This document shows positions 1-9,934 of a DNA stretch of 64,000 bases, piece after piece (position 1 is the stretch's first letter; each line of letters opens with the position of its first letter). The notes under the pieces are model-generated. The model made no database searches. It saw only the letters and a list, made by a program, of their open reading frames with translations, and was not told where the DNA came from. This stretch comes from JAIOQJ01 sp963718635 (lineage in GTDB: Bacteria > Planctomycetota > Planctomycetia > Gemmatales > Gemmataceae), in the NCBI GenBank assembly GCA_963718635.1, contig OY970367.1, forward strand, positions 1,736,001-1,800,000. The letters run 5' to 3'. Position numbers and translations under genes: made by a program.

Positions 1-1
1 C

Positions 2-124
2 ACAACCATTGGCTACGATCTGGAATTCGACCGCCGCCGCGGCTTCGCCATTACGGACGAGGGCATCGTCGTCATCGCCAAGCAGGAACGGCCCGATACG
101 TTCTTAGCCCCGCGCGATGGTTAA
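2..124 (+). CDS. glgC: Glucose-1-phosphate adenylyltransferase-like C-terminus (partial)
   Basis: Only the last 40 codons are in the window. They end in TAA at 122-124. The reading contains IGYD, then a DRRRGF stretch, then GIVVIAKQE. This resembles the C-terminal beta-helix end of GlgC proteins, where an IG-D-DR-RGF pattern precedes a GI-VV-KG strand. GlgC makes ADP-glucose for glycogen synthesis. The stop overlaps the stop of the convergent pterin gene by three bases. The assignment rests on this short tail alone, so other sugar nucleotidyltransferases remain possible. Confidence 0.55.
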   Translation, partial: TTIGYDLEFDRRRGFAITDEGIVVIAKQERPDTFLAPRDG

Positions 125-627
125 ACTGCGAGCTCGCTATCCTTTTTTTGTTCGTAGATCGCTAGTTGCCCCGGGCCTTCTTCAACCTGCACGCGGATGA
201 CCTCGGGAGTAAACCGGTGCGTTTGCGCCAAGTCGGCGAGCAAGCGCCGGGCGATGTAGCGAGCGAGCAGTTCGGCCGTCGTATTCTCGATCGGCAGCAA
301 TACGCAATCGCCGCGTGGAAAGATCCATTGCCTATCCTTGTAGACGGCATGAACTTCCTGGCCGCGCTCCTGGACGTGAATGACCGGATTGCAGGTCGGC
401 AGCAGCATATAGTGATCGAGTTCGTCGGTGATCTTTTTGGTAGCACTTTTCAGGGCGATAAAGTCGAAGACGTAAAAATTCTGATCGAGCCGTCCTTCGA
501 CTTCCACGCCGACGCGATAGTTGTGCCCGTGCAGCCGTTCGCAACGGTGGCCTTCATACGAGATGAAGTGCCCCGAACAGAAGGTGAGGTAATCCTTGGT
601 CACGCGGACCGTATCGCGCTCAGCCAT
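121..627 (-). CDS. 6-pyruvoyl-tetrahydropterin synthase / QueD family protein
   Basis: A 168-residue protein of the PTPS/QueD fold. The zinc ligands are visible as H20 in SGHF and H33 and H35 in LHGHNY, with C29 in the usual catalytic cysteine position. A late VQVEEGPG segment matches the pterin-binding glutamate region. These enzymes act on dihydroneopterin triphosphate or related pterins. The start ATG lies inside the end of the upstream CitG-like gene (TATGGCTGA), so the two are probably translationally coupled. With the CitG-like and ATP-grasp neighbours, the likely role is in tetrahydromethanopterin-type cofactor synthesis rather than queuosine. That role is inferred from context. Confidence 0.85.
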   Translation of the reverse strand: MAERDTVRVTKDYLTFCSGHFISYEGHRCERLHGHNYRVGVEVEGRLDQNFYVFDFIALKSATKKITDELDHYMLLPTCNPVIHVQERGQEVHAVYKDRQWIFPRGDCVLLPIENTTAELLARYIARRLLADLAQTHRFTPEVIRVQVEEGPGQLAIYEQKKDSELAV

Positions 628-1491
628 AAGACTCCCAGGCGAACGGCATCAAGGGGTTCATCTTATTTTGCCGGAGCGCCACGAACAAGCAGGCAGCGAT
701 AAGATCGGCGGTGCTTCCCGGATTCAACCGGGCGCCGTTAGCGTCGTCTCCCTTTCGGAGCCAGGCGTCAAATTCCCTGTAGCCCTCGAAGCCGCCTGAC
801 CGGCGACAGATCGATCTCCCGCGCCCGGCGAGAAACCTCCTCGGCAACTGCCAGGCCATGCTTGCGAACGATAAGCGAATCGGGAAGCCGTTTGAGAAAG
901 TCGAGCTGCAGTTCCAGGATAGCAGCCTCGACCGACCCGAAATGGCGCCAGCCTTCCATCAAAACCTGCAGGCCATCGAAGACGTCTCGAAAGCCGTTGA
1001 CGTATTGTCGGGCAATGACGTCGCGTTCGGCGGCCAGCGCCATTGCTTCAAGCAAAGTCGCTGTCGGCTCATTCGCGATGTCCTGATTGCTTACCTTGCC
1101 GAGCCCTCCGGGCTGAGCAAGCCGAATCGCTTCGAAGACCAATATGGCGTCGGCAACCGATGCTGCAGCGAGTAGAGCTTCCAGAGACGCAGTTCCGTCC
1201 CCGACATCGACTTTCGAAACAGGCGCAAGCAATAGCACCATTCCGAGGTTGGTGTTGGTCTGAACCACTTGGCGCGTTGCGCGAACGGCTTCCAGGATTG
1301 TCTCGCCCAGCGGGGCGTTGTGCAGCTTGGCCAGTGCCGGACCGATGGCAGCCGCGCTTAAGATAAAATCGAGATAACTGAGGTCTTCAAAGTCGGCGAA
1401 GCGATGCACGTTGCCGGCCTTGCGCGCTCGCCTCCCAAACGCAGGCTATTTGAATATCGCATGCCAACTGATTCAGGAACGTCGTCCGCAT
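620..1491 (-). CDS. CitG-like protein, methylotrophy Orf5 type (two frame breaks)
   Basis: The core reads in one frame from about 1409 to 790 and contains NVHRFADFEDLSYLDF, NTNLGMVLLLAP and KVSNQDIANEPT, typical of the CitG/triphosphoribosyl-dephospho-CoA synthase family. The expected N-terminus (QLACDIQIACVWEASA) is in another frame upstream of about 1425, starting at ATG 1491. The expected C-terminus (FDAWLRKGDD, then LNPGSTADLIAACLFVAL) is in a third frame and ends at 620. All family blocks are therefore present, and I read two single-base indels. Members of this subfamily sit in tetrahydromethanopterin gene clusters of methylotrophs and planctomycetes. The 5' end overlaps the upstream ATP-grasp gene and the 3' end overlaps the pterin gene. 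Confidence 0.75.
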
Positions 1492-2311
1492 GATGCGATG
1501 ATTTCCCGGGCAATATCGATGCCGCAGAGCGGCGCCAAAGCCTTCCAGCCCGGGACGGCATTCACTTCAATGACATACCATTCGCCCTCCGGCCCCGGCA
1601 GGAGATCCACGCCAGCAGCCTGCGCCGACGGCTTCGGCCGCCTGAAGCGCGAGCGATTCCAAAGCCGCGGTCAAAGGCCAAGCCTCCGCTCGAGCGCCTT
1701 GAGCGACGTTCGTTCGCCAATCGTCCTTGGCTGTCCGCCGCATCGAGGCCAGCACTCTTCCATTCAAGACGAAGGCTCGCACATCCCAGCCCGGATGCCT
1801 TATGAATTCTTGAAGATAGAGCCTCCCTGCATCCGTTCAATCGAGCGAAACGCTCGCCACGCGAGCTCGGGGTCAGAGACGCGAACCATGCCGCGACCTT
1901 CCGAGCCGAAGATCGGTTTGACCACCACATCGCAGCCGAGGCGTTCAAAGGCATCAAGGGCATCATCTCCTCGTTGGCAAACGATCGTCCTCGGCACGCG
2001 CAGGCCGCATGCGCCAATCGAATGTTCGTCAGGTATTTATCGACGCATGTCTCGAGTGCCCGGGGCGGATTGAGTACGTGCGTCCCCTGCTGTTCCCAAG
2101 CATGAAGTAGGTCCATGCGAAAGACAACCTGCTCGAGCGAGCCGGGCGGCATCGTGCGGACGACGATGGCATCGAAAGGAATCGACTCGGCAAGGGTGGA
2201 GCTGACGCGACGAAAGTCGAGGCATTCCGTGCGATGCCCCAGCTCGGAAGCCGCCCGTTGTAAGTCCTGAATGTGCCAGCCGTCGCCGCCGGAAAGCAGT
2301 CCGATGTGCAT
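1473..2311 (-). CDS. RimK-like ATP-grasp ligase (three frame breaks)
   Basis: The N-terminus from ATG 2311 (MHIGLLSGGDGWHIQDLQRA) runs in frame to about 2010. The reading then continues in a second frame (VPRTIVCQRGDDALDAFE, then VVVKPIFGSEGRGM), in a third (LYLQEFIRHPGWDVRAFVLN), and finally in a fourth segment with EWYVIEVNAVPGWKAL. These are the ordered ATP-grasp blocks: nucleotide-binding lysine, glycine-rich loop, and the metal-binding E-x-N. The stop is TGA at 1473-1475. The breaks fall near 2010, 1795 and 1625. Every domain block survives, so sequencing indels are more likely than decay. RimK-type ligases add amino acids such as glutamate to acceptors; the methylotroph Orf9 homologue acts in tetrahydromethanopterin synthesis. 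Confidence 0.75.
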
Positions 2312-2602
2312 GGTATACGCTTAGGAGATAAAAGGAATTGACGTTTAAGGGCCGCGCACGGAGTAAGCGATTTGAAAGGCGATTCTTTTGATATGTGGCT
2401 TGTTACTCGTGCATTAATCTACGCGCGGAGGCCTGTTGCGCCAAGTCATCAGGAGCAAACGCAAAACTAAAGATGCTCTAACATATTGTATTGAATTAAG
2501 GAAACGACCGCCGTGCCCGCCTACATTTCAAGTCCGTCGTCATCTTCAACGGTGGAGCTGACATATTCTTAGACCTTCGCACCCCCCTCGAAATGATCTT
2601 TG
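2312..2602. other. Intergenic gap with no gene seen
   Basis: About 290 bases between the ATP-grasp start and the corrected end of the Uma2 gene. It is more AT-rich than its neighbours. It should hold the promoter of the ATP-grasp/CitG/pterin run, but I see no clear -35/-10 pair or hairpin. Confidence 0.4.
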
Positions 2603-3425
2603 TCACCCTTCGTTCGGCTCTATCCCCAAAGCACGTAATTGAGCTGCTACGCGCCTCAGCTCGCTGCTTCTCGCTCTCCGCCCGCTGCTTCTCGCTCTCC
2701 GCCCGCTGCTTCTCATTCTGGGCGCGCAGCTTGGCCGCATTCGTAAGCCGCTTTTCTTTCCATAACTGATCCTTGAACGATTCAATCCGCTCGCCGGCTA
2801 CCGGCAGCATTTGGCCTTGATCGTCCCAGACCCGCAACCACGCGCAGACGTTATTGAAATATTCGCCCTCCCAAAGGCCTAGTTCGATGCCCATAGCCGG
2901 GATGGGAAATCTTCCCGCGCTGTTCGCCCGCGTCTTGCGATAGCGTCCACGCTCCAGGTGGTAAACTTCGAGCGTGTCGTGAAAAACATCGTAGATCGCG
3001 TAATGGGCAGCACGGATTTCGTTTTCGTATATCCAGAACTTTCCGACGCCGGGAGTGCGATCGTGTTCCTCGGCGCCATCGCCGGATACGAATTCGATCA
3101 ACAGAACTGGCCGCTGATGTTCTTGCCAGAGTACGTAGGAACGTCGAAATTCGCCGTCCAGCATTGGCGGTACATTGGGAACATAATACCAGTCGGGGGA
3201 TTTGCAGCCGCTCAATGGCGGGTCGGTATGCTTCCAATAGATGCCGCTGTCTTGTCCGATGGCAAATTGGCCGTCGGGATGGAGTTTGTGCAGGACCGGC
3301 GTCAACACGTCGGACAACAACATGGCCTGGGGATGTTCGAGAAAATTAGTCACGATAGCGCCATCTTCGCAAGGTAAATCCTTGTGGGTAGGGAGTTTGG
3401 CGGGTGTCTCGGCAATCGCGCTCAT
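2603..3425 (-). CDS. Uma2-family (DUF820) putative endonuclease
   Basis: Starts at ATG 3425 (MSAIAETPAKLP). The PD-(D/E)xK-like core is visible as SPDWYYVPNVPP followed by RPVLLIEFVSGDG, then FWIYENEI and a YHLERGRY strand. A C-terminal charged segment holds a short tandem repeat of the heptad AESEKQR, encoded by 21-bp units around 2665-2720. Within this repeat the frame slips: the family-typical ending ELRRVAAQLRALGIEP is in the next frame and stops at 2603. Uma2 proteins are strongly expanded in planctomycetes and cyanobacteria. Their fold resembles restriction nucleases, but their cellular role is unknown. A second member lies at 48664-49221. Confidence 0.8.
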
Positions 3426-3593
3426 CGACAAAGCTCCCGAGTCGGCTGTAAGGAAAAAAATATCTGATTGATGGAGTGTATAGCATAACAAACCGAAGTT
3501 CACTGCGGAAGGTTGGCCGTCAGATTCAAGCGCGCAATTTGCCGGGTCTATAATTTGCGCGGCGTGTCGGATGCTGAATTGTTGCGGAAGATT

Positions 3594-4292
3594 CTATATT
3601 TCTGCAGGGAGTGAGGGCAGGCAAGAATTCCATAGTTCAGGCGTCGGCGCGTTAATCGTCAGAGGTGTCTTGCGAAAGGGATGCTCGAACGTCAAGCAAA
3701 GCGCATGCAGCGCCACTAGGCGATCCCGGGGCAGTTCGATGGCGGGGCCGAAAGTTAGACTGCTTCCATAGAGAAGGTCGCCGACGATCGGGTGGCCGTG
3801 AGCCGCTGACTGCACGCGCAGTTGATGCATACGACCCGTCTGCGGCGAAAGCTCAAGTAGAGTCAAATCGCTGAACCGTTGCAACACGCGGAAATGGGTG
3901 ATCGCCTCGCGTGCTCGCTCGACGCCGGCCTCCACGATTTCAACTCGCGATTCCGATTCGATTTTGCGTAGATGATCGCGCCATTCGCCGGTGTCTTCAG
4001 TCACCTGGCCTTCGACAATCGCTCGATAAATCTTGACGACTCGATGCTGCTGGAACTGCTCGGCTATCCTTGCTGCCGCCTTCGTGTTGCGAGCAAACAA
4101 AACCACGCCGGAGACCGGGCGATCCAGCCGGTGCGGGATGCCGAGATAGACTCCCGCCGGCTTCTGGTACGTCGTTTTAATGTAGTCCTTAACCTGGCTC
4201 TCCAGCGAGGGAATGCCCGCTGGCGCTTGTGTCAACAGCGGCGCCGGCTTGTTCACCGCAATCAGATGATGATCTTCGAACAGAATGTGCAT
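3594..4292 (-). CDS. RluA-family pseudouridine synthase
   Basis: A 232-residue protein read from ATG 4292 (MHILFEDHHLIAVNKPAPLL). It carries the RluA signature HRLDRPVSGVVLFA with catalytic aspartate D57, followed by the family blocks KIYRAIVEG and LSPQTGRMHQLRVQSAAHGHPIVGD (split here only for description). It isomerises specific uridines in rRNA or tRNA. There is no N-terminal S4 domain, so it belongs to the short RluA/TruC-like group. Its target cannot be told from sequence. It appears to be a single-gene unit. Confidence 0.9.
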   Translation of the reverse strand: MHILFEDHHLIAVNKPAPLLTQAPAGIPSLESQVKDYIKTTYQKPAGVYLGIPHRLDRPVSGVVLFARNTKAAARIAEQFQQHRVVKIYRAIVEGQVTEDTGEWRDHLRKIESESRVEIVEAGVERAREAITHFRVLQRFSDLTLLELSPQTGRMHQLRVQSAAHGHPIVGDLLYGSSLTFGPAIELPRDRLVALHALCLTFEHPFRKTPLTINAPTPELWNSCLPSLPAEI

Positions 4293-4642
4293 GAGTGCTA
4301 AGTATTCGCGCACTGATTAACTTCCGCCTCCACGCCGCTTGCCGGGGTCGATCGCGGGTTCGTAACCAGAAGAATTCCCCCTCTTTTAACCTCCGCATGT
4401 CTGATACCACTTCCGGTTCTAATTACAAACCTTGGCTCCGCCCCGGCAAGGGGGTGAGGCGAATCCAAACCGGAAGTTGCTAAAACCCGATCTCAAGCTG
4501 CTGTTACTTTTGTGCTCTTGTCGCCTGGCATTGTTTTTGCCATGATTTGTGGAATGGATGAAGAATTGATGTCAAGACGATGACGATGCACCTCTTTGGT
4601 CTTCCGTCCGCTCGTGTGATCATTTCTGAAGGAGACAACCCG
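4293..4642. other. Intergenic region with inverted repeat
   Basis: About 350 bases between divergent rluA-like and HEAT-repeat genes. A perfect ten-base inverted repeat, ACTTCCGGTT at 4409-4418 and AACCGGAAGT at 4468-4477, encloses a GC-rich loop. It could be an operator or one of the genome's hairpin repeats; its core resembles the CGGAAGT repeats at 9.8 and 23.8 kb. A ribosome site AAGGAGA at 4629-4635 precedes the downstream ATG. Confidence 0.5.
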
Positions 4643-6903
4643 ATGGGCTGCTGCAAATACGTGGTCGTTTGCGCACTCGCTCTGCTGATGGCTGAGGTTG
4701 CTAACGCCTATGTCGATATATCGCCAACGATCGGCTATCTCATCAAAGACGCAGACTGCATCAGCGTATTGCAGGTTGACAAGATCCAATTCGAAAAGCG
4801 ACATCATCCTTTTCAAGAAGGTTGCCGATCTCAAAGGCAAGTTTTCGCAGGAGACGGTGAAGCATCATCTGGCAGGCGGCTTTCATCCGCGCGAGCCGAA
4901 GATGGTCCTCGAATGGGCGGAGCCGGGCAAGAACGTTATTGCCTTTGTCACCGGAAAGGTCGCGGTCGTTTGCATCGGGCGGTACTGGTACCAATGCAGC
5001 GAAACGGCCGACGGCTGGTGGACCATGTCTTCGGGAAGACCGGAGCTTTCGCTCGCTTATTACGGACGCTCGGATCAATTGCGCAAAGCGCTCACTGAAA
5101 TTCTCGCGGGCAAGGAAGTGGTCATCCCCGCTGTCAACCACGGCACACGCATGGGGGTTTGGCAATATAGCAACGTCGCCTTCCAGAAAGTGTTGCGCGG
5201 CAAGGATTGTCCCGTATGGCGCATCAAGGCCAGCACGAAAATGCCCGAAAGCATCTGGCAAATCGGCGATCGGGACTCGCCCTGGGTTGTCGGTCCCGGC
5301 GCCGTCGGAACGGAAGACATTCCCAACCTGATCCGAGCGCTGACTGACTTCAGCAAAGACGATCGCGTTCGCTCTCATGCGGCCATCGACTTGGGCCTCA
5401 TTGGTTGGAAAGCACGGCCGGCACTGCCGGCGTTGCAGAAGGCCTTTGAAGATAAAAGCCCGCTGGTAAGGTTAAGGGCAGCGCGGGCCGCCGCACTGAT
5501 TGGCGAAGACTATGACGTGCCGGTTAAAGAACTCCAGAAGTCGCTCAAGGATCCCGCGCCGACCATTCGGCGACATGGGGCCGAAGCCATCGGCGATCTC
5601 GGTACAGCAGCCAAAGCGGCTGTTCCTGCCTTACGGGATTTGCTCAAAGACATGGAGCCCAATGTGCGCTGGGCGGCCGCCGATGCTCTGGGCCGCATTG
5701 GCCCCGCTGCCAGCGCCGCCGTCCCGGCGTTAGCGGATGCTCTTCGCGATAAAGAGATTCGCGTCATGGCGGCTGATGCACTTGGCGCCATCGGGGCGCC
5801 GCCCGCGGCGCTATTCCAGTATTAGTTGATGCCGTCAAAAGCACCGATGAGGAATTTCGCTGGACTTCAGCAGTCGCCCTATCGCGCATCGATGTTCGGT
5901 CGGCAAAAGTGGCCATGCCGTTGTTTATCGAAAAGCTGCAAAGCCCAGAACTGCACCGCGCTGGGACGCCATGATGTACATCACGCCGATGGGCAAGGAA
6001 GCCAAAGAAGCCGCCCCGGCTGTTCTCGCAATGGTTAAACGCGGCAATGGCGTGGCGGCTGCTACGTTGGCCGCCATTGCCGGCCCTGATGCGACGGAGG
6101 CCTTGCCCGTTCTCATCGGTGTGCTGGCCGACGATTGGGATACGTCGCTCGATATCGCCCTGGTCGGCAAGGCAGCAATTCCCCAATTGCTCAAGGCGTT
6201 AAAAGATCCTGAGGCGAAAGCCAAATATCACCTGGTGATCAAAACGCTTGGACTGCTCTGCCCGGCTGCACGCGACGAGGTTGCCCCTGCGCTCATTGAG
6301 GCCTTGCAATCGCCTGAAGCGAACGTCCGCAAGGCGGCGGCGACTGCGATAGCGACAGTAAACTGCGAATTGCCGAAGGCGGCGCTCGCCCTGCGGGCTG
6401 TGCTGAAAGACCCCGAGCCGGGCGTCCGTTTGGCGGCGGCATATGCCTTGCGGATGCGTCAAGCCGACGAAGCGAAAGACGCCGTCGATCCGCTTATCGA
6501 ACTACTGGCTCATGAAAAAGCGGATGTCCGTCGCGATACGGCGCTGGCATTAGGCGAGTTCGGCGCTGCGGCTAAGAAGGCAGTCGAACCGCTTAAAAAC
6601 GTGCAACAAAAGGCAACCGAGTCGGCGGTGCGCTCGGCCGCCGCTTGGGCCGCCGCGCGAATCATTGCTGCCGACGCCCATTGCAACGCGGTGGCGGTAA
6701 TCGTGCAGTCGCTTAAAGACGGTAACCCGGCCGCTCGCTTGGAAGCCGCCCAACATCTGGGCATGTTGGGCGCTGATGCCCGCACCGCCTGCGACGCTCT
6801 TAATGAAGCGAAAATGGATGACGACGAACTGGTACGGCGTGCGGCCACCGAGGCACTTTCCCGCATCAACGTGAAACCAGCGGTGGCCGCTGGGCATGAT
6901 TAA
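4643..6903 (+). CDS. Secreted HEAT/PBS-lyase repeat protein (three frame breaks)
   Basis: Starts at ATG 4643 behind AAGGAGA, with a signal peptide (MGCCKYVVVCALALLMAEVANA). The first 200 residues form a domain with an ISPTIGYLIKDADCI start. From about residue 220 to the end come tandem HEAT repeats: repeated patterns such as RLRAARAAALIGE, VRWAAADALGRIGP and VRRDTALALGEFG. Breaks near 4795, 5800 and 5965 move the reading between frames, and the repeats resume in register each time. The joined product is about 750 residues. HEAT solenoids bind proteins. Planctomycetes have many such exported proteins of unknown partner. No catalytic domain is seen. Confidence 0.8.
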
Positions 6904-6920
6904 GCTTCGAGCGTTGTATT

Positions 6921-6990
6921 TGGCGAGCGGCGCGGCGTAAGCCCGCCGTGGTTCCGAACCCACGGCGGGCTTACTCCGCGCCGCTCGCCA
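6921..6990. repeat. Long near-perfect hairpin
   Basis: TGGCGAGCGGCGCGGCGTAA at 6921 pairs with its complement ending at 6990. The stem is about 30 bp around a short loop, with one T/G mismatch. It starts 18 bases after the HEAT-repeat stop. It may end transcription, but it lacks a T-run and is longer than a normal terminator. It probably belongs to a dispersed hairpin repeat. Confidence 0.8.
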
Positions 6991-7145
6991 GAATTGTTAG
7001 AAAAAGTTGGCGCACCCGGTTGGCTCGCCCATAACCAGTTGCCATTGTCCGCTGACGCCGTAGCCGTTATACCGCCCGCCAGCACCTAAACGATGCCATT
7101 TGGCAGTCCTGTTTTTCGCGCCGCCCGCGCCTGTTGAGGATTGAT

Positions 7146-7496
7146 ATGCAGAGTATGCCGCTGTTACGGCACGTCTTAAACGATGAAGCGATCACGCGCG
7201 GGCTGGGCGATGCCGAGGCACGGGTTATTGTGGAATGGCTGGCCGACTGGGCGGAGCTCTTGGCCGACGAAGCCGAGAGCGAAGAAGAAGCCTGGGCGGG
7301 TGTGCGGAAGTTGTGTCGTCGCGCACGGGGTATCAGCCGATTTGTCTACCTTTGGTCCGAAGAGCGCTCGCATGGCGCTGCGGTCCAACTGGCCGCTACG
7401 GAACGCTATGCTTGGCCTCTCCCCATGATCGATGAAGACTTAACCGATCTGACCGTTCGCATTCTCGCCTGGGAAGATCGAACCATTTTGGTGTGA
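7146..7496 (+). CDS. Small acidic hypothetical protein
   Basis: A 116-residue protein from ATG 7146. GAGGA at 7136-7140 sits five bases upstream and decides this start over an in-frame TTG at 7134. It is rich in aspartate and glutamate (WAELLADEAESEEEAWAG) with several tryptophans, and it has no signal peptide or membrane segment. I do not recognise the family. It lies 170 bases upstream of the GAF-HlyD gene on the same strand, so it may share its control, but nothing shows that it belongs to the export machine. Confidence 0.65.
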   Translation: MQSMPLLRHVLNDEAITRGLGDAEARVIVEWLADWAELLADEAESEEEAWAGVRKLCRRARGISRFVYLWSEERSHGAAVQLAATERYAWPLPMIDEDLTDLTVRILAWEDRTILV

Positions 7497-7668
7497 CGCT
7501 GATAGCACTTTCGGCCGATTGTTATCATTCGGCGAATTTGAAGAATTGAAGTAGGCCCGGCGTTGGCTATTAAACCCTTCTTGCGACAATCTTCACCGAC
7601 CAATAATGTTAAACTACAGGCACGCCTGATAGCGCTGTACGTTTTTACCATCATTTGAGGATGTCCTC

Positions 7669-9819
7669 TTGTCGCGTCCCCATACTCCAGCCCTTCAGCT
7701 TGATGCCGACCGGGTTCAGCGCTTATCGCGCCGTATCGATCACGTCTGCGAACTGATGGCCCGCCTTTCGGGCTCTGCGATTCCGTCAGCGGAATTCTTT
7801 CAGACCCTCACCGCGCGAGCAATCTCCGTGGTAGATGGACCGGCCGGCTCTGTCTGGCTGCGTAGTCCGCAAGGTTTGCTGCAACAGTTTCATCAGACGA
7901 ATGTCGCGGTACTGGGCATCGATCAACATGAGAACGGCCGCCATCTTCATAGCTCGATGCTCAAGCATGCTGTTATTACCAAGCAACTCTTCTTCCTGGA
8001 AGCCGATTCCAAGATCGCGACCGGCGAAGGCGAGGAAGGCGGCAACCCGGCCCCCTATCCCCTGGTAATGGCCCCGATTCTTGACGAGCATACGAACGTC
8101 CTCGGCGTCTTCGAAGTCTGGTTTGAAGCCGACGGCGACCCGAAGTTGCGCAACGTGTATGCCAATTTCATCAACCACATGGCGGGCTATGCCTCGAATT
8201 ATTTGCGCAGCAACTCGGCTTTGCGCAACACGGCCCAAGAGCAAGTTTTTACGCAGATCGAGTCGTTCAGCCGGCAGATTCATGGTTCGCTCAATCCAAC
8301 TGAAGTGGCTTTTTTAGTAGTCAACGAAGGCCGAAGGCTCATCGGCTGCGATCGCCTCAGCGCCGGCGTCCGGCTCGGCAAACACACCCGTATTGAGGCG
8401 GTCAGCGGCTCCGACACCGTCGAACGCAGCAGTGTGCAAGTTCAGGCGATGCAGCAGCTATTTGATGCCGTGCTCGACTGGAACGAGCGTCTCGTCGTAC
8501 GCGGCGCCCGCGATCCGAGCTTGCCCCCGGCCGTACTGCAGCCGCTCGACGATTATCTCGCCCAGAGCAATTCGAAGCTGCTGGTCGTGCAGCCCCTGCG
8601 CGATGAGCGCGAGCAAATCCGGGACAAGGAACGCGAATCGAAGCCCGGGCCCGCTCGTTCAGCGCTATTGCTTGAAGCATTTGACCCACCAGAAGCGGTT
8701 GACGCATTGCTCGACCGTTTCAACCTCGTTTCCGGCCATGCTGCCAGCGCCCTCTACAACGCTGCCGAAATGAAGCGCATTCCCTTCGCGTTTCTCTGGA
8801 AGCCGGTGCTGGCGCTGCAGGGCAAAGCGGGCGGCAAACGGCGTTTTTACACCTATATCGCGCTGGCCGCGCTCGCCTTAGTGATGTTGATGATGGTGGT
8901 GTTGCCTTATCCGCTGAAGCTCGATGCCAAAGGTCAGTTAGAACCGGATGAATGGAACTACATCTTCCCGACGGATGGGGGTCGAGTTACCCAATTCAAA
9001 GTGGCGCCTGGGCAAATCATCAGACCGAACACGCCCATTGCCGTGCTGGTCGATCACGATCTCGGCCGTTTGATCGGGGAGCGTCTTGACGAGATTCATA
9101 AAAGCGAAGCAGCCCTCGCGAGCTTGAGTACCCAGGCGACCGATGCCGGGTTGTCTCCAGCGAAGCGCAAGGAAAAGCAGGATGAAATGGAGCGTGAGCG
9201 CAGCAACCTGCAATCGCATAACGATCAACTCAATTTGTTGTTGCAACAGCATAATGCCGATCGCGAAAACCCCGGCCAGTTCACTGTGTTTGCACCGGAG
9301 TTTCAACGTTCGCGCAATTCAGTTGGGCCTGCTTCGTGGAAGGTCGTGAGTGCGGACTTCGTGCATCAACTGTCCAATCGCTGGGTTCGCTCCTCCGATC
9401 CGTTGCTGCACGTCGGCAACACCGAAGGCGCCTGGCAGATCGAAATGAAGATTCCGCAAAAACATGTGAGCCAACTGTTGCGCACCTACAATTCAGAAAA
9501 ACCGAACGAGTTCTTAGAGGTAGACGTCTTAGTGACAAGCGCGCCAACCCAAACGTTCAAAGGCCGGCTCTATCGCCGTGATATTGGCGCCGAGGCTGTG
9601 CAGAACAAAGACGATCACAACGAATCGGAATTAATTGTCTATGCTTATGTGAGAATCAACGATGCCGACATGCCGCCCGAAGATCACATACCCGTCAAGC
9701 TGTTGGTGACCGGTGTTGAAGTTCACACGAAGATTCGTTGCGGCGATCACTCCCTCGGCTACAGCCTCTTCCACGGCGCCTGGGAATTCGTCTACGAACA
9801 TGTGGTGTTTTTCTTTTGA
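7669..9819 (+). CDS. GAF-domain HlyD-type membrane adaptor
   Basis: A 716-residue protein starting at TTG 7669, with GAGGA at 7657-7661. Residues 15-185 and about 190-370 look like two GAF-type sensor domains (YPLVMAPILDEHTNVLGVFEVW; RLIGCDRLSAGVRLG). One membrane helix follows at about 392-412. The periplasmic part has a barrel-sandwich segment (TDGGRVTQFKVAPGQIIRPN), a long coiled-coil hairpin at about 465-530, and a beta-barrel end. This is the architecture of membrane-fusion proteins that bridge an inner-membrane exporter to an outer-membrane channel. A cytoplasmic GAF pair on such an adaptor suggests signal-gated assembly. First gene of a three-gene run. Confidence 0.8.
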   Translation: MSRPHTPALQLDADRVQRLSRRIDHVCELMARLSGSAIPSAEFFQTLTARAISVVDGPAGSVWLRSPQGLLQQFHQTNVAVLGIDQHENGRHLHSSMLKHAVITKQLFFLEADSKIATGEGEEGGNPAPYPLVMAPILDEHTNVLGVFEVWFEADGDPKLRNVYANFINHMAGYASNYLRSNSALRNTAQEQVFTQIESFSRQIHGSLNPTEVAFLVVNEGRRLIGCDRLSAGVRLGKHTRIEAVSGSDTVERSSVQVQAMQQLFDAVLDWNERLVVRGARDPSLPPAVLQPLDDYLAQSNSKLLVVQPLRDEREQIRDKERESKPGPARSALLLEAFDPPEAVDALLDRFNLVSGHAASALYNAAEMKRIPFAFLWKPVLALQGKAGGKRRFYTYIALAALALVMLMMVVLPYPLKLDAKGQLEPDEWNYIFPTDGGRVTQFKVAPGQIIRPNTPIAVLVDHDLGRLIGERLDEIHKSEAALASLSTQATDAGLSPAKRKEKQDEMERERSNLQSHNDQLNLLLQQHNADRENPGQFTVFAPEFQRSRNSVGPASWKVVSADFVHQLSNRWVRSSDPLLHVGNTEGAWQIEMKIPQKHVSQLLRTYNSEKPNEFLEVDVLVTSAPTQTFKGRLYRRDIGAEAVQNKDDHNESELIVYAYVRINDADMPPEDHIPVKLLVTGVEVHTKIRCGDHSLGYSLFHGAWEFVYEHVVFFF

Positions 9820-9833
9820 GAATCTCACAGAGC

Positions 9834-9853
9834 CGGAAGTCTAACGACTTCCG
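9834..9853. repeat. CGGAAGT hairpin
   Basis: CGGAAGTCTAACGACTTCCG forms a 20-base hairpin between the first and second export genes. It is a short copy of the repeat seen five times at 23809-23991. Confidence 0.75.
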
Positions 9854-9934
9854 TTGAACATCTGAAAGCGTAGGGGATGGTTGTCCCGGCTCGCCTCTTT
9901 CAGAGCCCATTCTTTGAATATTTTGAGGTTTTCC

